Assembly: GCA_037478835.1 (NCBI GenBank) | Contig: JBBFLV010000004.1 | Location: 186,001 to 250,000, forward strand | DNA: 64,000 nt | Origin: 630D-37 sp037478835 | GTDB lineage: Bacteria; Chloroflexota; Anaerolineae; Anaerolineales; Villigracilaceae | Reading direction: 5' to 3' | Notes under the pieces: model-generated | Databases searched by the model: none | Told to the model about the DNA's origin: nothing | Seen by the model: the letters and a program-made list of their open reading frames with translations, nothing else | Position numbers and translations under genes: made by a program | Part shown: positions 25,718 to 34,608 of the stretch, in pieces | Layout of the letters: each line of letters starts with the position of its first letter | Position numbering within the stretch: the first letter of the stretch is position 1

Positions 25718-26620
25718 ATGGACATTCGCTCCGGTATATGGACTCTGACTGTGCTTTTGATCCTGGGGGCATTTGGGTTTATCTATGCGGGCTTACAAAC
25801 GATTCGGGCTTCCCGCCGGCTGACGTTTTTTCGTTTGCGCCGGAAACGCGCGCGTCAGGGCTGGCGGATGATCCTGTTGGCCTTTTTCTTGCTGGCCTTT
25901 GCAACTGTTTTGGGAATATGGGGCGAGCCGGTGGCTTATCAGTATTTTCCGCCCACCCCCACTCCGACCCGTACACCTTTGCCGATCATCTTGCCCACTC
26001 TCACCCCGACCTCGGCAACGCCTTTGGTGGCGACCGTTGTGGAGACACCTACTTTAACGCCTTCCCCCGGTTTCACTCCCACGCCTTTTATTCCTTTGCC
26101 CATTGAGGCGCTTTTCACCTCTAACATTACGCCGAACCCCGATACCATCTTTAGCCCCTTACAGTTTTCGACGGCGATCCGTGATTTTCAGGCAGTGCAG
26201 CCGGGTACGTATTTTCGCAACCCGGTCGGCGGCAGCATTTACGCTACGTTTACTTACAACAACATGCAGCCCGGTGCTCAGTGGACGGCGCTTTGGTATC
26301 GTGAGGGAGAGTTGATCTGCTACGAGACGAAGCCATGGGATGGCGGCACCGGAGGTTATGGGTATAGTGAATGCCATCTCGAACCATCGCAGTGGCTGCC
26401 GGGTACCTATCGCGTCATCCTATTCGTGGGGCATGAGTGGAAGGTGATCGGTCAGTTTATCATAGAAGGCGAGCCACCTACCCTGACCCCTTCGCCTAGC
26501 CCCACCTTTACACTGACGCCATCGAGGACTCCTACTCCATCTCGCACGCCGACCCCATCGCGCACCCCACTTCCCACAGCAACCCCCGTGCCGACGCGCA
26601 CGGCAACCCCGACCCCTTGA
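25718..26620 (+). CDS. Membrane-anchored protein with Thr-Pro-rich linkers
   Basis: Protein of 300 residues with two N-terminal membrane spans (about 7-27 and 50-70), a Pro/Thr-rich linker (78-125), a compact domain of about 100 residues (150-250) with two cysteines, and a C-terminal tail of RTPTPS-type repeats. The globular part (PGTYFRNPVGGSIYATFTYN onwards) resembles a beta-sandwich often seen on Chloroflexota surface proteins, but I cannot name the family. The Thr-Pro tail resembles extracellular spacer sequences. No ribosome binding site; a -10 box is 7 bases upstream. Confidence 0.7.
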   Translation: MDIRSGIWTLTVLLILGAFGFIYAGLQTIRASRRLTFFRLRRKRARQGWRMILLAFFLLAFATVLGIWGEPVAYQYFPPTPTPTRTPLPIILPTLTPTSATPLVATVVETPTLTPSPGFTPTPFIPLPIEALFTSNITPNPDTIFSPLQFSTAIRDFQAVQPGTYFRNPVGGSIYATFTYNNMQPGAQWTALWYREGELICYETKPWDGGTGGYGYSECHLEPSQWLPGTYRVILFVGHEWKVIGQFIIEGEPPTLTPSPSPTFTLTPSRTPTPSRTPTPSRTPLPTATPVPTRTATPTP

Positions 26621-26629
26621 GGAGGGCTG

Positions 26630-27130
26630 ATGAGCGAAACAAAAGCGTTTCAGGACTACTATCCCGATCATCTGGCCTATTGTTATGGCTGTGGTCGCCT
26701 GAACGAGCATGGATATCATATCCGCTCGTTTTGGGATGGCGAGGAGAGCGTGGCCTATTTCACGCCTCAGCCGTATCATATCGCCGTTCCGGGATATGTT
26801 TATGGGGGATTGTTGGCCTCTTTGATCGATTGCCACGGCACCGGGACCGCCGCGGCGGCCGCTTATCGTGCGGCGGGGCGGGCGATGGATAGCGAGCCGG
26901 CGCTGCGTTTTCTGACGGCTTCTCTTCACGTGGAATATCTCAAGCCTACGCCACTAGGGGTGCAATTGGAGATCCGCGGTCGCCCCAAAGAAGTGAAGGG
27001 GCGCAAGGTGGTGGTGGAGGAGTGGATTATCGCCCGTGGCGAGATCACCGTACGGGGGGAGGTGGTAGCCGTCCAGGTACCGGATGATCTCGTCCTGGAG
27101 ATCATTCGCAAGGGTCAGATGCCCGATTGA
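26630..27130 (+). CDS. Hotdog-fold thioesterase (PaaI/THEM4-like)
   Basis: Protein of 166 residues with a single hotdog domain. The segment YVYGGLLASLIDCHGTGTA corresponds to the active-site helix of PaaI/THEM4-like acyl-CoA thioesterases, where Asp and His act in hydrolysis. An N-terminal CYGCG pair could bind metal or be structural. GAGGAGGG precedes ATG 26630. It lies 9 bases after the TP-rich gene and may share its transcript. The acyl-CoA substrate is unknown. Confidence 0.8.
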   Translation: MSETKAFQDYYPDHLAYCYGCGRLNEHGYHIRSFWDGEESVAYFTPQPYHIAVPGYVYGGLLASLIDCHGTGTAAAAAYRAAGRAMDSEPALRFLTASLHVEYLKPTPLGVQLEIRGRPKEVKGRKVVVEEWIIARGEITVRGEVVAVQVPDDLVLEIIRKGQMPD

Positions 27131-27171
27131 CCTTATAAACGCACTGGGCAAAGGTCTTCTACGGCTACCGT

Positions 27172-28233
27172 CTATTTTCGTTTGGCCTCCGCCAGCGCCT
27201 CGTGCCACATGGCGAGCAGCTTTTGCGGTTGACGCGCAAAAGCCTCACGCGGCAGCTCACCGCGCACCAGGCTCAAAAGTAGATCGTTCAGGATGCGATT
27301 CGTCGGGGTAGGGATGCCGTAGCGTTCTCCAAAGCGCACCACTGCGCCGTTTAGATAGCTCACTTCCGATTGACTGCGCCCGGCGTGTAGATCGATGTGC
27401 AGGGAGGGCATTTTCTCGCCGCGACCCTTGGCCAAGATGGGACGAGCCAAGGGGCGCAGGAAGGCCGGTAAGCTGGTCAGGCGCGCCAGCCAGCGGGTGG
27501 GGGTGCCGGGGAGATCGACCACCGGCAGGTTTTGGGCGCGCATGACGGCCAGCGCTTCCTTTAGCTGCTCCATTTCGAGGCGGTAGAGGCCCGGATGGGC
27601 AAAGATCTCTGCCGGGCTCATATCCAGGATGGCCGATGAGGCGTTCGCGACCAGGTTGGTGAGTAATTTCGACCATTTCATGCTACCGGCCTCTTCATAA
27701 AGGCGCGGGCGCAAGCCGGCCTGTTCAAAGGCCTGGAAACAGGTGGCAGCAATCGGATGGTTGCGGTCAATTCCAATGCCGCGCAGTTTTTCCAGCTTGG
27801 CCGCGCCCGGTGCTGTGCGCGAGACGGCGCTGGTGACGGTGCCGGGGATCACCTTTTCTTTTCCCAGCACGGCGGCGAGTTCAGTTTCATTTTCGACGCC
27901 ATTGGATAGGCAAAGTAAGGGGGGCATGGCGGCGGCGAATGGCCGCATGGCTTCTGCGGCGGCTGGGGTATCAAAAGATTTCAGCGCAAAGAGTGCCAGG
28001 TCGTATTGCGAGTGTTCTAGGGCCTCTGCCAGATTCGTGGCAATGCCAAATTTCGTAGCGGAAATTTCGTGAACGCCCTGCCCGGCCAAGCTCAGATCGA
28101 GTGCGAGGCCGCGTTCCCGTAGCCGTGCTGCACCTTCGGGTCGCTCTAGGAAGGTGACGGTGTGTCCGTGTAAAAGCAATGAGCCGCCGATGTAGGTGCC
28201 GATAGCGCCTGCGCCGAAGATTAGGATGTTCAT
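27172..28233 (-). CDS. panE: 2-dehydropantoate 2-reductase family protein
   Basis: NADPH-dependent ketopantoate reductase-like protein of 353 residues. It has GAGAIG (7-12) in an N-terminal Rossmann fold, the LSNGVENE segment, and the conserved KWSKLLTNLVANA block with catalytic Lys and Asn. The length is about 50 residues above E. coli PanE, with a longer C-terminal domain, so a related 2-keto acid reductase is possible. No other pantothenate gene is nearby. Its start overlaps the stop of the phosphatase gene by 4 bases; it ends the glpD unit. Confidence 0.78.
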   Translation of the reverse strand: MNILIFGAGAIGTYIGGSLLLHGHTVTFLERPEGAARLRERGLALDLSLAGQGVHEISATKFGIATNLAEALEHSQYDLALFALKSFDTPAAAEAMRPFAAAMPPLLCLSNGVENETELAAVLGKEKVIPGTVTSAVSRTAPGAAKLEKLRGIGIDRNHPIAATCFQAFEQAGLRPRLYEEAGSMKWSKLLTNLVANASSAILDMSPAEIFAHPGLYRLEMEQLKEALAVMRAQNLPVVDLPGTPTRWLARLTSLPAFLRPLARPILAKGRGEKMPSLHIDLHAGRSQSEVSYLNGAVVRFGERYGIPTPTNRILNDLLLSLVRGELPREAFARQPQKLLAMWHEALAEAKRK

Positions 28234-28850
28234 TCCGAAACTCCGGGATCGAAGCGTTGCAATTGCCAGCGATGCCTGTCAGGTTCGTAGGTCAGTTCGG
28301 CAAAGCCGGTGTTGGCGAAGTGGAAGCGAGGGCCGCTGTGGCCGAATTGCAGCGGGATGTTCAGGATGGCATACATCGTCATGTTCAAGGCGCCCCCATG
28401 GGATACGATGAGATAGCGCGCCGGGCCGCGATCGATCAGACGCTGCAGCGCACCGCCCACGCGCAGGAAGAGCTGCCAGCGGCTTTCACCGTGTTCGCCG
28501 TAGTGGGTAAAAGGGGGGAAGTTCTCCTGGAGCGGGTAGCGGGCAAAGACTTCTTCTTCGCTCAGGCCGGCAAGATGCCCGTTGTTCAGCTCGCGCCAGT
28601 CCGGGTCCAGCTCGATCCGCAGGCGCAGGGCTTCGGCCAGCACCTCCGCCGTTTGATGGGCACGTAGCAACGGGCTGGAGATGCATACGTCGAAGTGCCT
28701 GTCTTCTTTTTTCCATTTTTCGGCGAGGGCACGAGCCTGGGCCAAGCCGCGTTCGGTGAGCGGATAATCAGCCCAGCCTTGAAAGCGCCCTTCGGCGTTG
28801 CCCACGGATTCTGCATGGCGTAGAAAGGTGAAGTGATATTTTTCACTCAT
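28230..28850 (-). CDS. Histidine phosphatase superfamily protein
   Basis: Phosphoglycerate-mutase-like phosphatase of 206 residues. The catalytic RHAES (11-15, nucleophile His12), the acid region near residue 85 and the second histidine in VSHGGALN are present. The superfamily includes phosphoglycerate mutases, sugar-phosphate phosphatases and alpha-ribazole phosphatase; nothing here decides. It overlaps the glycosyltransferase by 8 bases and panE by 4, so it is part of a tight unit. Confidence 0.82.
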   Translation of the reverse strand: MSEKYHFTFLRHAESVGNAEGRFQGWADYPLTERGLAQARALAEKWKKEDRHFDVCISSPLLRAHQTAEVLAEALRLRIELDPDWRELNNGHLAGLSEEEVFARYPLQENFPPFTHYGEHGESRWQLFLRVGGALQRLIDRGPARYLIVSHGGALNMTMYAILNIPLQFGHSGPRFHFANTGFAELTYEPDRHRWQLQRFDPGVSE

Positions 28851-29793
28851 CGTCTGGGTCGTGGCGAAGAAGATATACGGGGCGGCGCTTGACTTCCTGG
28901 AAAATATAGCCGATATATAGGCCGATGAATCCCAGGAGCACCATGATCGTGCCGCCGATGATCAGGAGGACGAACATCAGGGAGGACCAACCCGGCGCCA
29001 GGTTGGAGGTGCGGCCGGTGATCCAGAAGCTGAGCACATAGGCCATTTCGAGCACGGCCAGGAAGAGGAATAGGATGCCCAGGCTGATGCCGATATAGAG
29101 CGGCACGAGCGAGAAGGAGAAGATGGCATCCATGGCCAGACGGAGCATTTTGCGCAGGGAGTATTTGGATCGGCCGGCCAGACGCTGCCGCGGGTGATAA
29201 GGCAGGATGACGGTGCGATAGCCGATCCAGGCGACCATGCCGCGCAGGAAGCGGTGATATTCCGGCATGGCCTTGAGGGCCTCGACGGCCTGCCGGGAGA
29301 GGGCACGGAAATCGGCGGCGCCGGGCAGGATGTTGGTGCCGCTCATCAGGTTGATCAGGCGATAGAACAGCGCCGAGGTCCATTTTTTGAACGAAGCGGG
29401 CTGGGCTTCATCCAGGCGTTGGGTTTGGACGATGTCGTAGCCTTGGCAGATCAGGGCGATCATCTCCGGGATCAACTCCGGCGGGTGTTGGCCATCGGCA
29501 TCCATGCTGATGACGATCTCCCCTTCGGCGTGATCCAGCCCGGCGGTGAGCGCGGCCTGATGGCCGAAGTTACGGCTCAAGGTCAGGATGCGAATGCGAG
29601 GGTCTTGCTTGGCCAGGGCGCGTAGCAGGCGCGGCGTTTCGTCTTTTGAGCCGTCGTCTACGTAATAGATCAAAAATTGATAGGGAAGGGGATCGATTAC
29701 GGCGCGCAGGCGGCTGTGCGTTTGCTCGATCACTTCCGCTTCGTTAAAAACCGGGATCACGATGGCGACGGAGAGGGGGGATGAGACGCTCAC
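28843..29793 (-). CDS. Family 2 glycosyltransferase (polyprenyl-phosphate type)
   Basis: GT2 enzyme of 316 residues with VAIVIPVFNE, VDDGSKDET, MDADGQHPPE and the AADFRALSR segment, followed by two C-terminal membrane spans (about 235-260 and 275-300). It is a paralogue of the enzyme at 17141. The start is GTG 29793, which overlaps the glpD stop (GTGA); the longer open frame upstream is antisense-like sequence within glpD and is rejected. A role in making a lipid-linked sugar at the cytoplasmic membrane is likely. Confidence 0.88.
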   Translation of the reverse strand: MSVSSPLSVAIVIPVFNEAEVIEQTHSRLRAVIDPLPYQFLIYYVDDGSKDETPRLLRALAKQDPRIRILTLSRNFGHQAALTAGLDHAEGEIVISMDADGQHPPELIPEMIALICQGYDIVQTQRLDEAQPASFKKWTSALFYRLINLMSGTNILPGAADFRALSRQAVEALKAMPEYHRFLRGMVAWIGYRTVILPYHPRQRLAGRSKYSLRKMLRLAMDAIFSFSLVPLYIGISLGILFLFLAVLEMAYVLSFWITGRTSNLAPGWSSLMFVLLIIGGTIMVLLGFIGLYIGYIFQEVKRRPVYLLRHDPDDE

Positions 29794-31484
29794 GATAACG
29801 TTACCTGATGCTTCTCTTCGAGAATGCGCAGCGTGCGTTCGACCTCGGACCTTTGGCGGGTTTCGTCCCAGCCCAGGACATTCGCGGCCAAAGAGACAAG
29901 TTCTTCCACGGCCGGCTTGCTCAGGCGTCCCAGGATGGCGAGCGAGGTGCGGCGCAGGAGCAGATCGTCGAGGTGGACCACTTTTTCGTGATGCAGGAGG
30001 AAGGTGATCTCGTGCTGCGTGTAATCCGGAAGGGTCTGCAGAGGGCGATCGGATTCTCCGGCCAGGGAGATGACCAAGTTTTCGGCGCGCATGCCGTAAC
30101 GTTCGCACAAAAGTTGTAGGCGTTCCTGAGGCAATCCGCTCCAGGCGCTCATGCGTGTTAGGCATTGACGATGCTCTTCGGCGGTGCGGGGATAACCCTT
30201 GCCGCCGCCGATGGGGAGATCGCGCGTGCTTTTCAGCCGCGGACGGCCGAGAAATGTCAGCGCTTTATCTGTGACTTGCTCGGCGAAGGCGCGATAGGAA
30301 GTCCATTTGCCGCCGACCAGGGAATAGACGGGGAAATTCAGGCCGCTCCAATCGCCACTTATGACCTGAATGTGGTGATCACGGGTGATCTGGCCGGCGT
30401 TGCGGGCACGGGTATAGGCGAGTGGACGAACGCCGGAGAAGCGGAAAACGATGTGTTCGCGCCCGACCTTCAGGCCGGGGAAAACGCGATGGATCATGTG
30501 GAGGAAATATTCGACTTCTTCTTCGGTGCAGCGGGCCTGATCCGGGTTTTCGATGGGAATGTCCGATGTGCCGATAAGCACTTTGTCGAAGAGGGGGAAG
30601 ATCAGCACAATGCGTCCATCATCGTTTTCGAAGAAGAATTCGTATTCGCCGATGGCCTGACGTAGTTCGGGGTGATCGAGGACGAGATGCGAGCCTTTTG
30701 TTCCGCCGATGAAGCGCGTGTTCAGCCCCAGCGAGCGGTTGGCGAAATCGATCCACGGGCCGGCGGCGTTGATCAGCAGGCGCGGGCGCACTTCGTATTC
30801 CCGTCCGCTCAGCTCATCGCGCAAAAAAACGCTGCTGCCCTTTCCGCCGACCAGGCTGACGTAGTTCAGGGCGCGAGCGTGCTCGCCTTCCGCTTCTGCA
30901 TCTAAGAGGAGTTCGATGGCATAACGTTCCGGGCTGAGAATGGCGCCGTCGTAGTAGGTAGCCGTGTAGAGAATGCGCGGGTTGAGTTGTGGCCAGCGTT
31001 GGAGGGATTCGCGCCGATTGTAAAAGCGGTGACGGGGAACGGTGCGTTCTTTGCCGGTGTAGGCATCGTAAAGCATTAATCCGAGCTTGATGACCAATGC
31101 ACCGCGCTCGGCGGGACGCTCTAACAGGCCAAGGAATTTGAGAGGCGCGTTGAGCAGGCCGGAAAAACGCTTGAAGATGGGAATGGCGGTAGGCAGGGGC
31201 TTGACCAGGTGCGGTGCATTGCGCAGCATGCGATTGCGTTCTCCAACTGCTTCACGCACCAGGCGGAATTCGCCGTTTTCCAGGTAGCGGATGCCGCCAT
31301 GCGCCATATGCGAAGAAGCGGCTGAAGCTCCGGAGCAAAAATCACCGCGGTCGATCAGCAGTGTATTGACCCCTTGTAGCGCTAGATCGCGAAAGGTGCC
31401 GATACCGTTGATCCCACCACCGACGATCAACACGTCTACGTTCGGGTTTGAAGCCAGAGAGGAAAGAATCTGTTCGCGGTGCAT
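29790..31484 (-). CDS. glpD: Glycerol-3-phosphate dehydrogenase (FAD-dependent)
   Basis: Oxidises sn-glycerol 3-phosphate to dihydroxyacetone phosphate and passes electrons to quinone. The 564 residues begin with the FAD-binding motif GGGINGIG (22-29), then DRGDFCSGASAASS, GGIRYLE and the family segments GGTKGSHLV and SGVRPL, and end with the C-terminal cap domain. GGAG precedes ATG 31484. With glpK in the neighbouring minus-strand unit, the two form a glycerol utilisation pathway; no glycerol facilitator gene is seen here. Confidence 0.93.
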   Translation of the reverse strand: MHREQILSSLASNPNVDVLIVGGGINGIGTFRDLALQGVNTLLIDRGDFCSGASAASSHMAHGGIRYLENGEFRLVREAVGERNRMLRNAPHLVKPLPTAIPIFKRFSGLLNAPLKFLGLLERPAERGALVIKLGLMLYDAYTGKERTVPRHRFYNRRESLQRWPQLNPRILYTATYYDGAILSPERYAIELLLDAEAEGEHARALNYVSLVGGKGSSVFLRDELSGREYEVRPRLLINAAGPWIDFANRSLGLNTRFIGGTKGSHLVLDHPELRQAIGEYEFFFENDDGRIVLIFPLFDKVLIGTSDIPIENPDQARCTEEEVEYFLHMIHRVFPGLKVGREHIVFRFSGVRPLAYTRARNAGQITRDHHIQVISGDWSGLNFPVYSLVGGKWTSYRAFAEQVTDKALTFLGRPRLKSTRDLPIGGGKGYPRTAEEHRQCLTRMSAWSGLPQERLQLLCERYGMRAENLVISLAGESDRPLQTLPDYTQHEITFLLHHEKVVHLDDLLLRRTSLAILGRLSKPAVEELVSLAANVLGWDETRQRSEVERTLRILEEKHQVTLS

Positions 31485-31523
31485 ACATCTCCACAGTAGA
31501 AGCGGGGATCGATTCCTTGCCTA

Positions 31524-31532
31524 ATTGTATCA
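31524..31532 (-). promoter_or_regulatory. Extended -10 promoter of glpD unit
   Basis: On the minus strand TGATACAAT is an extended -10 box, identical in sequence to the box before the TGS-uridine kinase gene. The start codon lies about 40 bases downstream, with a GGAG site in between, so this is an ordinary leadered promoter. No -35 was recognised. Confidence 0.5.
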
Positions 31533-31541
31533 TTTTTCGGA

Positions 31542-32999
31542 TCACGGGCGATAACCCGGAAGGGCGCGAATCGAATCCACGCCATAGTAATTTGCAGCGC
31601 AACGATTGACCCAATGCCGTGGGTTGCTATCCAGCTCTTTGACCTGCTGAAAGCTATTCAGTTGCTCGATGACGATCTCCCTTTTCCCTTCGGCGATTTG
31701 TTGAAAAAGATGCGCTTGTCGAGCATCCCAAGCGACAGCGCGCTGTTGATATGTCGGTAGTTCGCTTTGCCACATCTTCAACGAAGCTCGCAACGGATAA
31801 AACGCGAGTAAAAGCAGCAACAAAGCGGCCGGAGTCGTGCGTCGCACAGGAAGTATCAAGCCGAGCAGACCACCTTCGAGCATCAGTGCCAGGGTCATTA
31901 CCACGCGCGCCGCAAAGCGTGCCCGCGCCATTGGGTAGGATTGACCATATACGCTGGGTGCAAAGCTGGCCGCGATGAACAGGTAAGCCATGCCTAGGAT
32001 GGCCAACAGGATTAGCAAACGAGCCTTTCGGGCGCGCGGTAATGAGCCAGCAAAGGGTTCTTTGAAGAGAAGGAAGAGTAAAAGAGGGCCGGTAAAGGTA
32101 AATAGCGATGGGAGTGGCTGTGTGACCAGGGTATCCCAGATGAAATCCAAGGGGTAGCGCAGAGTGCGGAAGAAAAGAAGGGAAAAGGGCGGTGGAGCAT
32201 CCATGCGCAGGGAGTTGGCCGGCGCCAGGATCATGAGAAGCATTGCGCTTGCCAACCCGATCAAGGACCAAAGAAGCGGTCTTTGCCAGGCATGGCCTTT
32301 TTTGACGATCCAGGTTATGACCAGCACCAGCGCAAATGCGGTGATGAGCATAGCGGTTGGAGGCTCTGAAAAGCCACCGAGCAGGAAAGCGAACAGGAAG
32401 TTGAGCGTGTCTAACCAGAATGAGCCGTGTCCTCCTTCGGCGGTGCGGCGCGCTTGCCAGGTCAGAAAGGTGAGCAGGAATGGCGTAAAGGCCAGCGGCG
32501 CAAAATGGGTGACGGAGGAAGAATACCAGTAGAGAATCTGGAAACGATGGGGGGCCTGCCAGAGAGCGTAGAAGACGAGCCAGAAGCTCAGGAAGGCAGG
32601 AATCCAGGAGGGCCATCGAATTCCCCAGAATCGTCCCATTTCGTGCAGCCATAGAAACAACCCGATCGTCCAGAGCGCGATCAGCACGGCGGGGAAGAAG
32701 CGCATGCCGGCCATTCCGCCGATCCGTTCCACCAGGGTGAAAAAGAGGATGTTCGTATAGCGATCGGATACATTCTGATAGCGCCAGAGCAAGGCCTGGG
32801 GGAGCGGCGCGCGCTGTAGCTCAGAAGCAAAACAATAATCATCGGCGATAAAGCGCGAGAAGTAGCCCATGTAGGCGAAGATGAAGATACCGATGAAAAG
32901 AGAGACCGCGTGGAGGATCAGGATCCAACGCGGCTTGCCTAAATTGAAAACTTGGGGAATCAATGATCCAATTTTTGAAAACTGTTTAGGAGATTTCAT
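31542..32999 (-). CDS. Multi-span membrane protein (DUF6056-like)
   Basis: Integral membrane protein of 485 residues with about 11-12 hydrophobic segments. The N-terminal loop FSRFIADDYCFASEL and the layout resemble DUF6056 and GT-C type glycosyltransferases, in which an acidic pair in the first extracytoplasmic loop is catalytic. The assignment is by eye and no substrate can be given. The gene lies downstream of glpK but 120 bp away and has its own extended -10 box (TGGTAGAAT at 33048-33056 on the minus strand). Confidence 0.62.
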   Translation of the reverse strand: MKSPKQFSKIGSLIPQVFNLGKPRWILILHAVSLFIGIFIFAYMGYFSRFIADDYCFASELQRAPLPQALLWRYQNVSDRYTNILFFTLVERIGGMAGMRFFPAVLIALWTIGLFLWLHEMGRFWGIRWPSWIPAFLSFWLVFYALWQAPHRFQILYWYSSSVTHFAPLAFTPFLLTFLTWQARRTAEGGHGSFWLDTLNFLFAFLLGGFSEPPTAMLITAFALVLVITWIVKKGHAWQRPLLWSLIGLASAMLLMILAPANSLRMDAPPPFSLLFFRTLRYPLDFIWDTLVTQPLPSLFTFTGPLLLFLLFKEPFAGSLPRARKARLLILLAILGMAYLFIAASFAPSVYGQSYPMARARFAARVVMTLALMLEGGLLGLILPVRRTTPAALLLLLLAFYPLRASLKMWQSELPTYQQRAVAWDARQAHLFQQIAEGKREIVIEQLNSFQQVKELDSNPRHWVNRCAANYYGVDSIRALPGYRP

Positions 33000-33047
33000 A
33001 TCTGTTTGGATGCCAGACGTTCGTTATCCGGCTTATCCAAAAAAAGG

Positions 33048-33056
33048 ATTCTACCA
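33048..33056 (-). promoter_or_regulatory. Extended -10 promoter of the multi-span membrane protein
   Basis: TGGTAGAAT on the minus strand, about 50 bases before the ATG at 32999. No matching -35 is evident. Confidence 0.4.
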
Positions 33057-33119
33057 TACGTGGAATGTACCGAAGGTGCCCAGGATGCATATTTTTCTCA
33101 ACCATCTGCGTCAAACGTT

Positions 33120-34604
33120 TCATGAAACCCAATCAAATGTGCGGGTGACCGCTTTCTTCCAACCGGCATACAGCCGTTGACGCTCTGCTTCGTCCATTTG
33201 GGGGTGCCATTCACGATCGATCTGCCATTGCTGACGCAGCTCGTCCAAGTCTTTCCAGAAGCCGATCGCCAAACCGGCGGCATAGGCCGCTCCGAGGGCG
33301 GTGGTTTCGGTGACTTTGGGACGAATGACCGGCACACCGAGCATATCGGCTTGGAATTGCATCAGCAGTTCATTGACCACCATGCCTCCATCCACTTTCA
33401 ACGCGCGCAGCTTTACGCCGGAATCGGTCTCCATGGCCTCGAGCACCTCGCGCGTCTGATAGGCGGTAGCCTCCAGCGCGGCACGTGCCAGGTGACCTTT
33501 GTTGACATAGCGGGTCAATCCGATGATCAGCCCGCGCGCATCCGAGCGCCAGTAGGGGGCAAAGAGGCCGGAGAAGGCCGGCACAAAGTAAATTCCGCCG
33601 TTGTCCTCCACGGTTCGCGCCAGGGCTTCGATCTCTGAGGATTTGCCGATCAGGCCCAAATTGTCGCGCAGCCATTGCACCAATGCTCCGGTGATGGCGA
33701 TCGAACCCTCCAGGGCATAGACCGCAGGTTGCTTTCCGATCTGATAGCCCACTGTGGTCAAGAGGCCGGCGTTGGAGGGGATCGGCTTTTCGCCGGTGTT
33801 TAGCAACATGAAGCAACCTGTGCCGTAAGTGTTCTTGGCCTCGCCGGGTGTAAAGCAGGTTTGACCGAAGAGTGCCGCCTGCTGATCGCCTAGATCGCCG
33901 GCTACGGGCACGCCCTCGAGGAGTCCTTTGGCCGTGCCGTAGATTTCTGCCGAGGAGCGAATTTGAGGGAGCATGGAGCGAGGGATGCCGAGCGTGCTCA
34001 GGATGCTTTCATCCCAATCCAGGGTGTGCAGATTCATCAACAGGGTGCGGCTGGCGTTGGTGACGTCGGTGACGTGCTCCCCGCATAGGTTCCAGATCAG
34101 CCAGGTATCGATATTGCCGAAGAGCAATTCTCCGCGTTCGGCGCGGCGGCGGGCATCGGGGATGTGTTCCAGCAGCCAGGCGATCTTCGGACCCGAAAAG
34201 TAAGTGGCCAACGGCAGGCCGGTTTGTGCTCGGAAGCGATCCTGACCACCCTCTTTGGCCAGTTCGGCGCAGATCGTATCGGTGCGCGTATCTTGCCAGA
34301 CGATGGCGTTGTAAATCGGTCGCCCGCTTTCCCGTTCCCAAATGATGGTCGTCTCTCGTTGATTGGTGATGCCGATGGCAGCGATTTCCGCCGGGCCGGC
34401 ATGGACCTGAGCGAGGGCCTCTCGCACCACCGTTTGTGTGTTTTCCCAGATTTCCAATGGGTCGTGCTCTACCCATCCCGGCTGAGGATAGATCTGACGA
34501 TGCTCTTTCTGGGCCATGGCGATCGGCTTGCCCGAACGATCGAAGAGGATGCATCGGGTGCTGGTTGTTCCCTGGTCGATCGAAGCAACATATTGTTGGC
34601 TCAT
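33120..34604 (-). CDS. glpK: Glycerol kinase
   Basis: Phosphorylates glycerol with ATP to glycerol 3-phosphate. The 494-residue FGGY kinase starts with the phosphate loop SIDQGTTSTRCILFD, and has WQDTRT, the substrate segment PLATYFSGPKIAWLL, and the C-terminal KVDGGMVVNELLMQFQADML, all glycerol-kinase typical (interrupted here for description). The length is normal. It follows a glycosyltransferase by 4 bases and is probably the last gene of the relA-started unit. GlpD is encoded in the next minus-strand unit. Confidence 0.94.
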   Translation of the reverse strand: MSQQYVASIDQGTTSTRCILFDRSGKPIAMAQKEHRQIYPQPGWVEHDPLEIWENTQTVVREALAQVHAGPAEIAAIGITNQRETTIIWERESGRPIYNAIVWQDTRTDTICAELAKEGGQDRFRAQTGLPLATYFSGPKIAWLLEHIPDARRRAERGELLFGNIDTWLIWNLCGEHVTDVTNASRTLLMNLHTLDWDESILSTLGIPRSMLPQIRSSAEIYGTAKGLLEGVPVAGDLGDQQAALFGQTCFTPGEAKNTYGTGCFMLLNTGEKPIPSNAGLLTTVGYQIGKQPAVYALEGSIAITGALVQWLRDNLGLIGKSSEIEALARTVEDNGGIYFVPAFSGLFAPYWRSDARGLIIGLTRYVNKGHLARAALEATAYQTREVLEAMETDSGVKLRALKVDGGMVVNELLMQFQADMLGVPVIRPKVTETTALGAAYAAGLAIGFWKDLDELRQQWQIDREWHPQMDEAERQRLYAGWKKAVTRTFDWVS

Positions 34605-34608
34605 CTTG

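Noticed and set aside
28843..30165. N-terminally extended glycosyltransferase (440 codons)
   Set aside because: The first 120 or so codons run antisense-like through the end of glpD; GTG 29793 with a GTGA overlap gives a normal family length.
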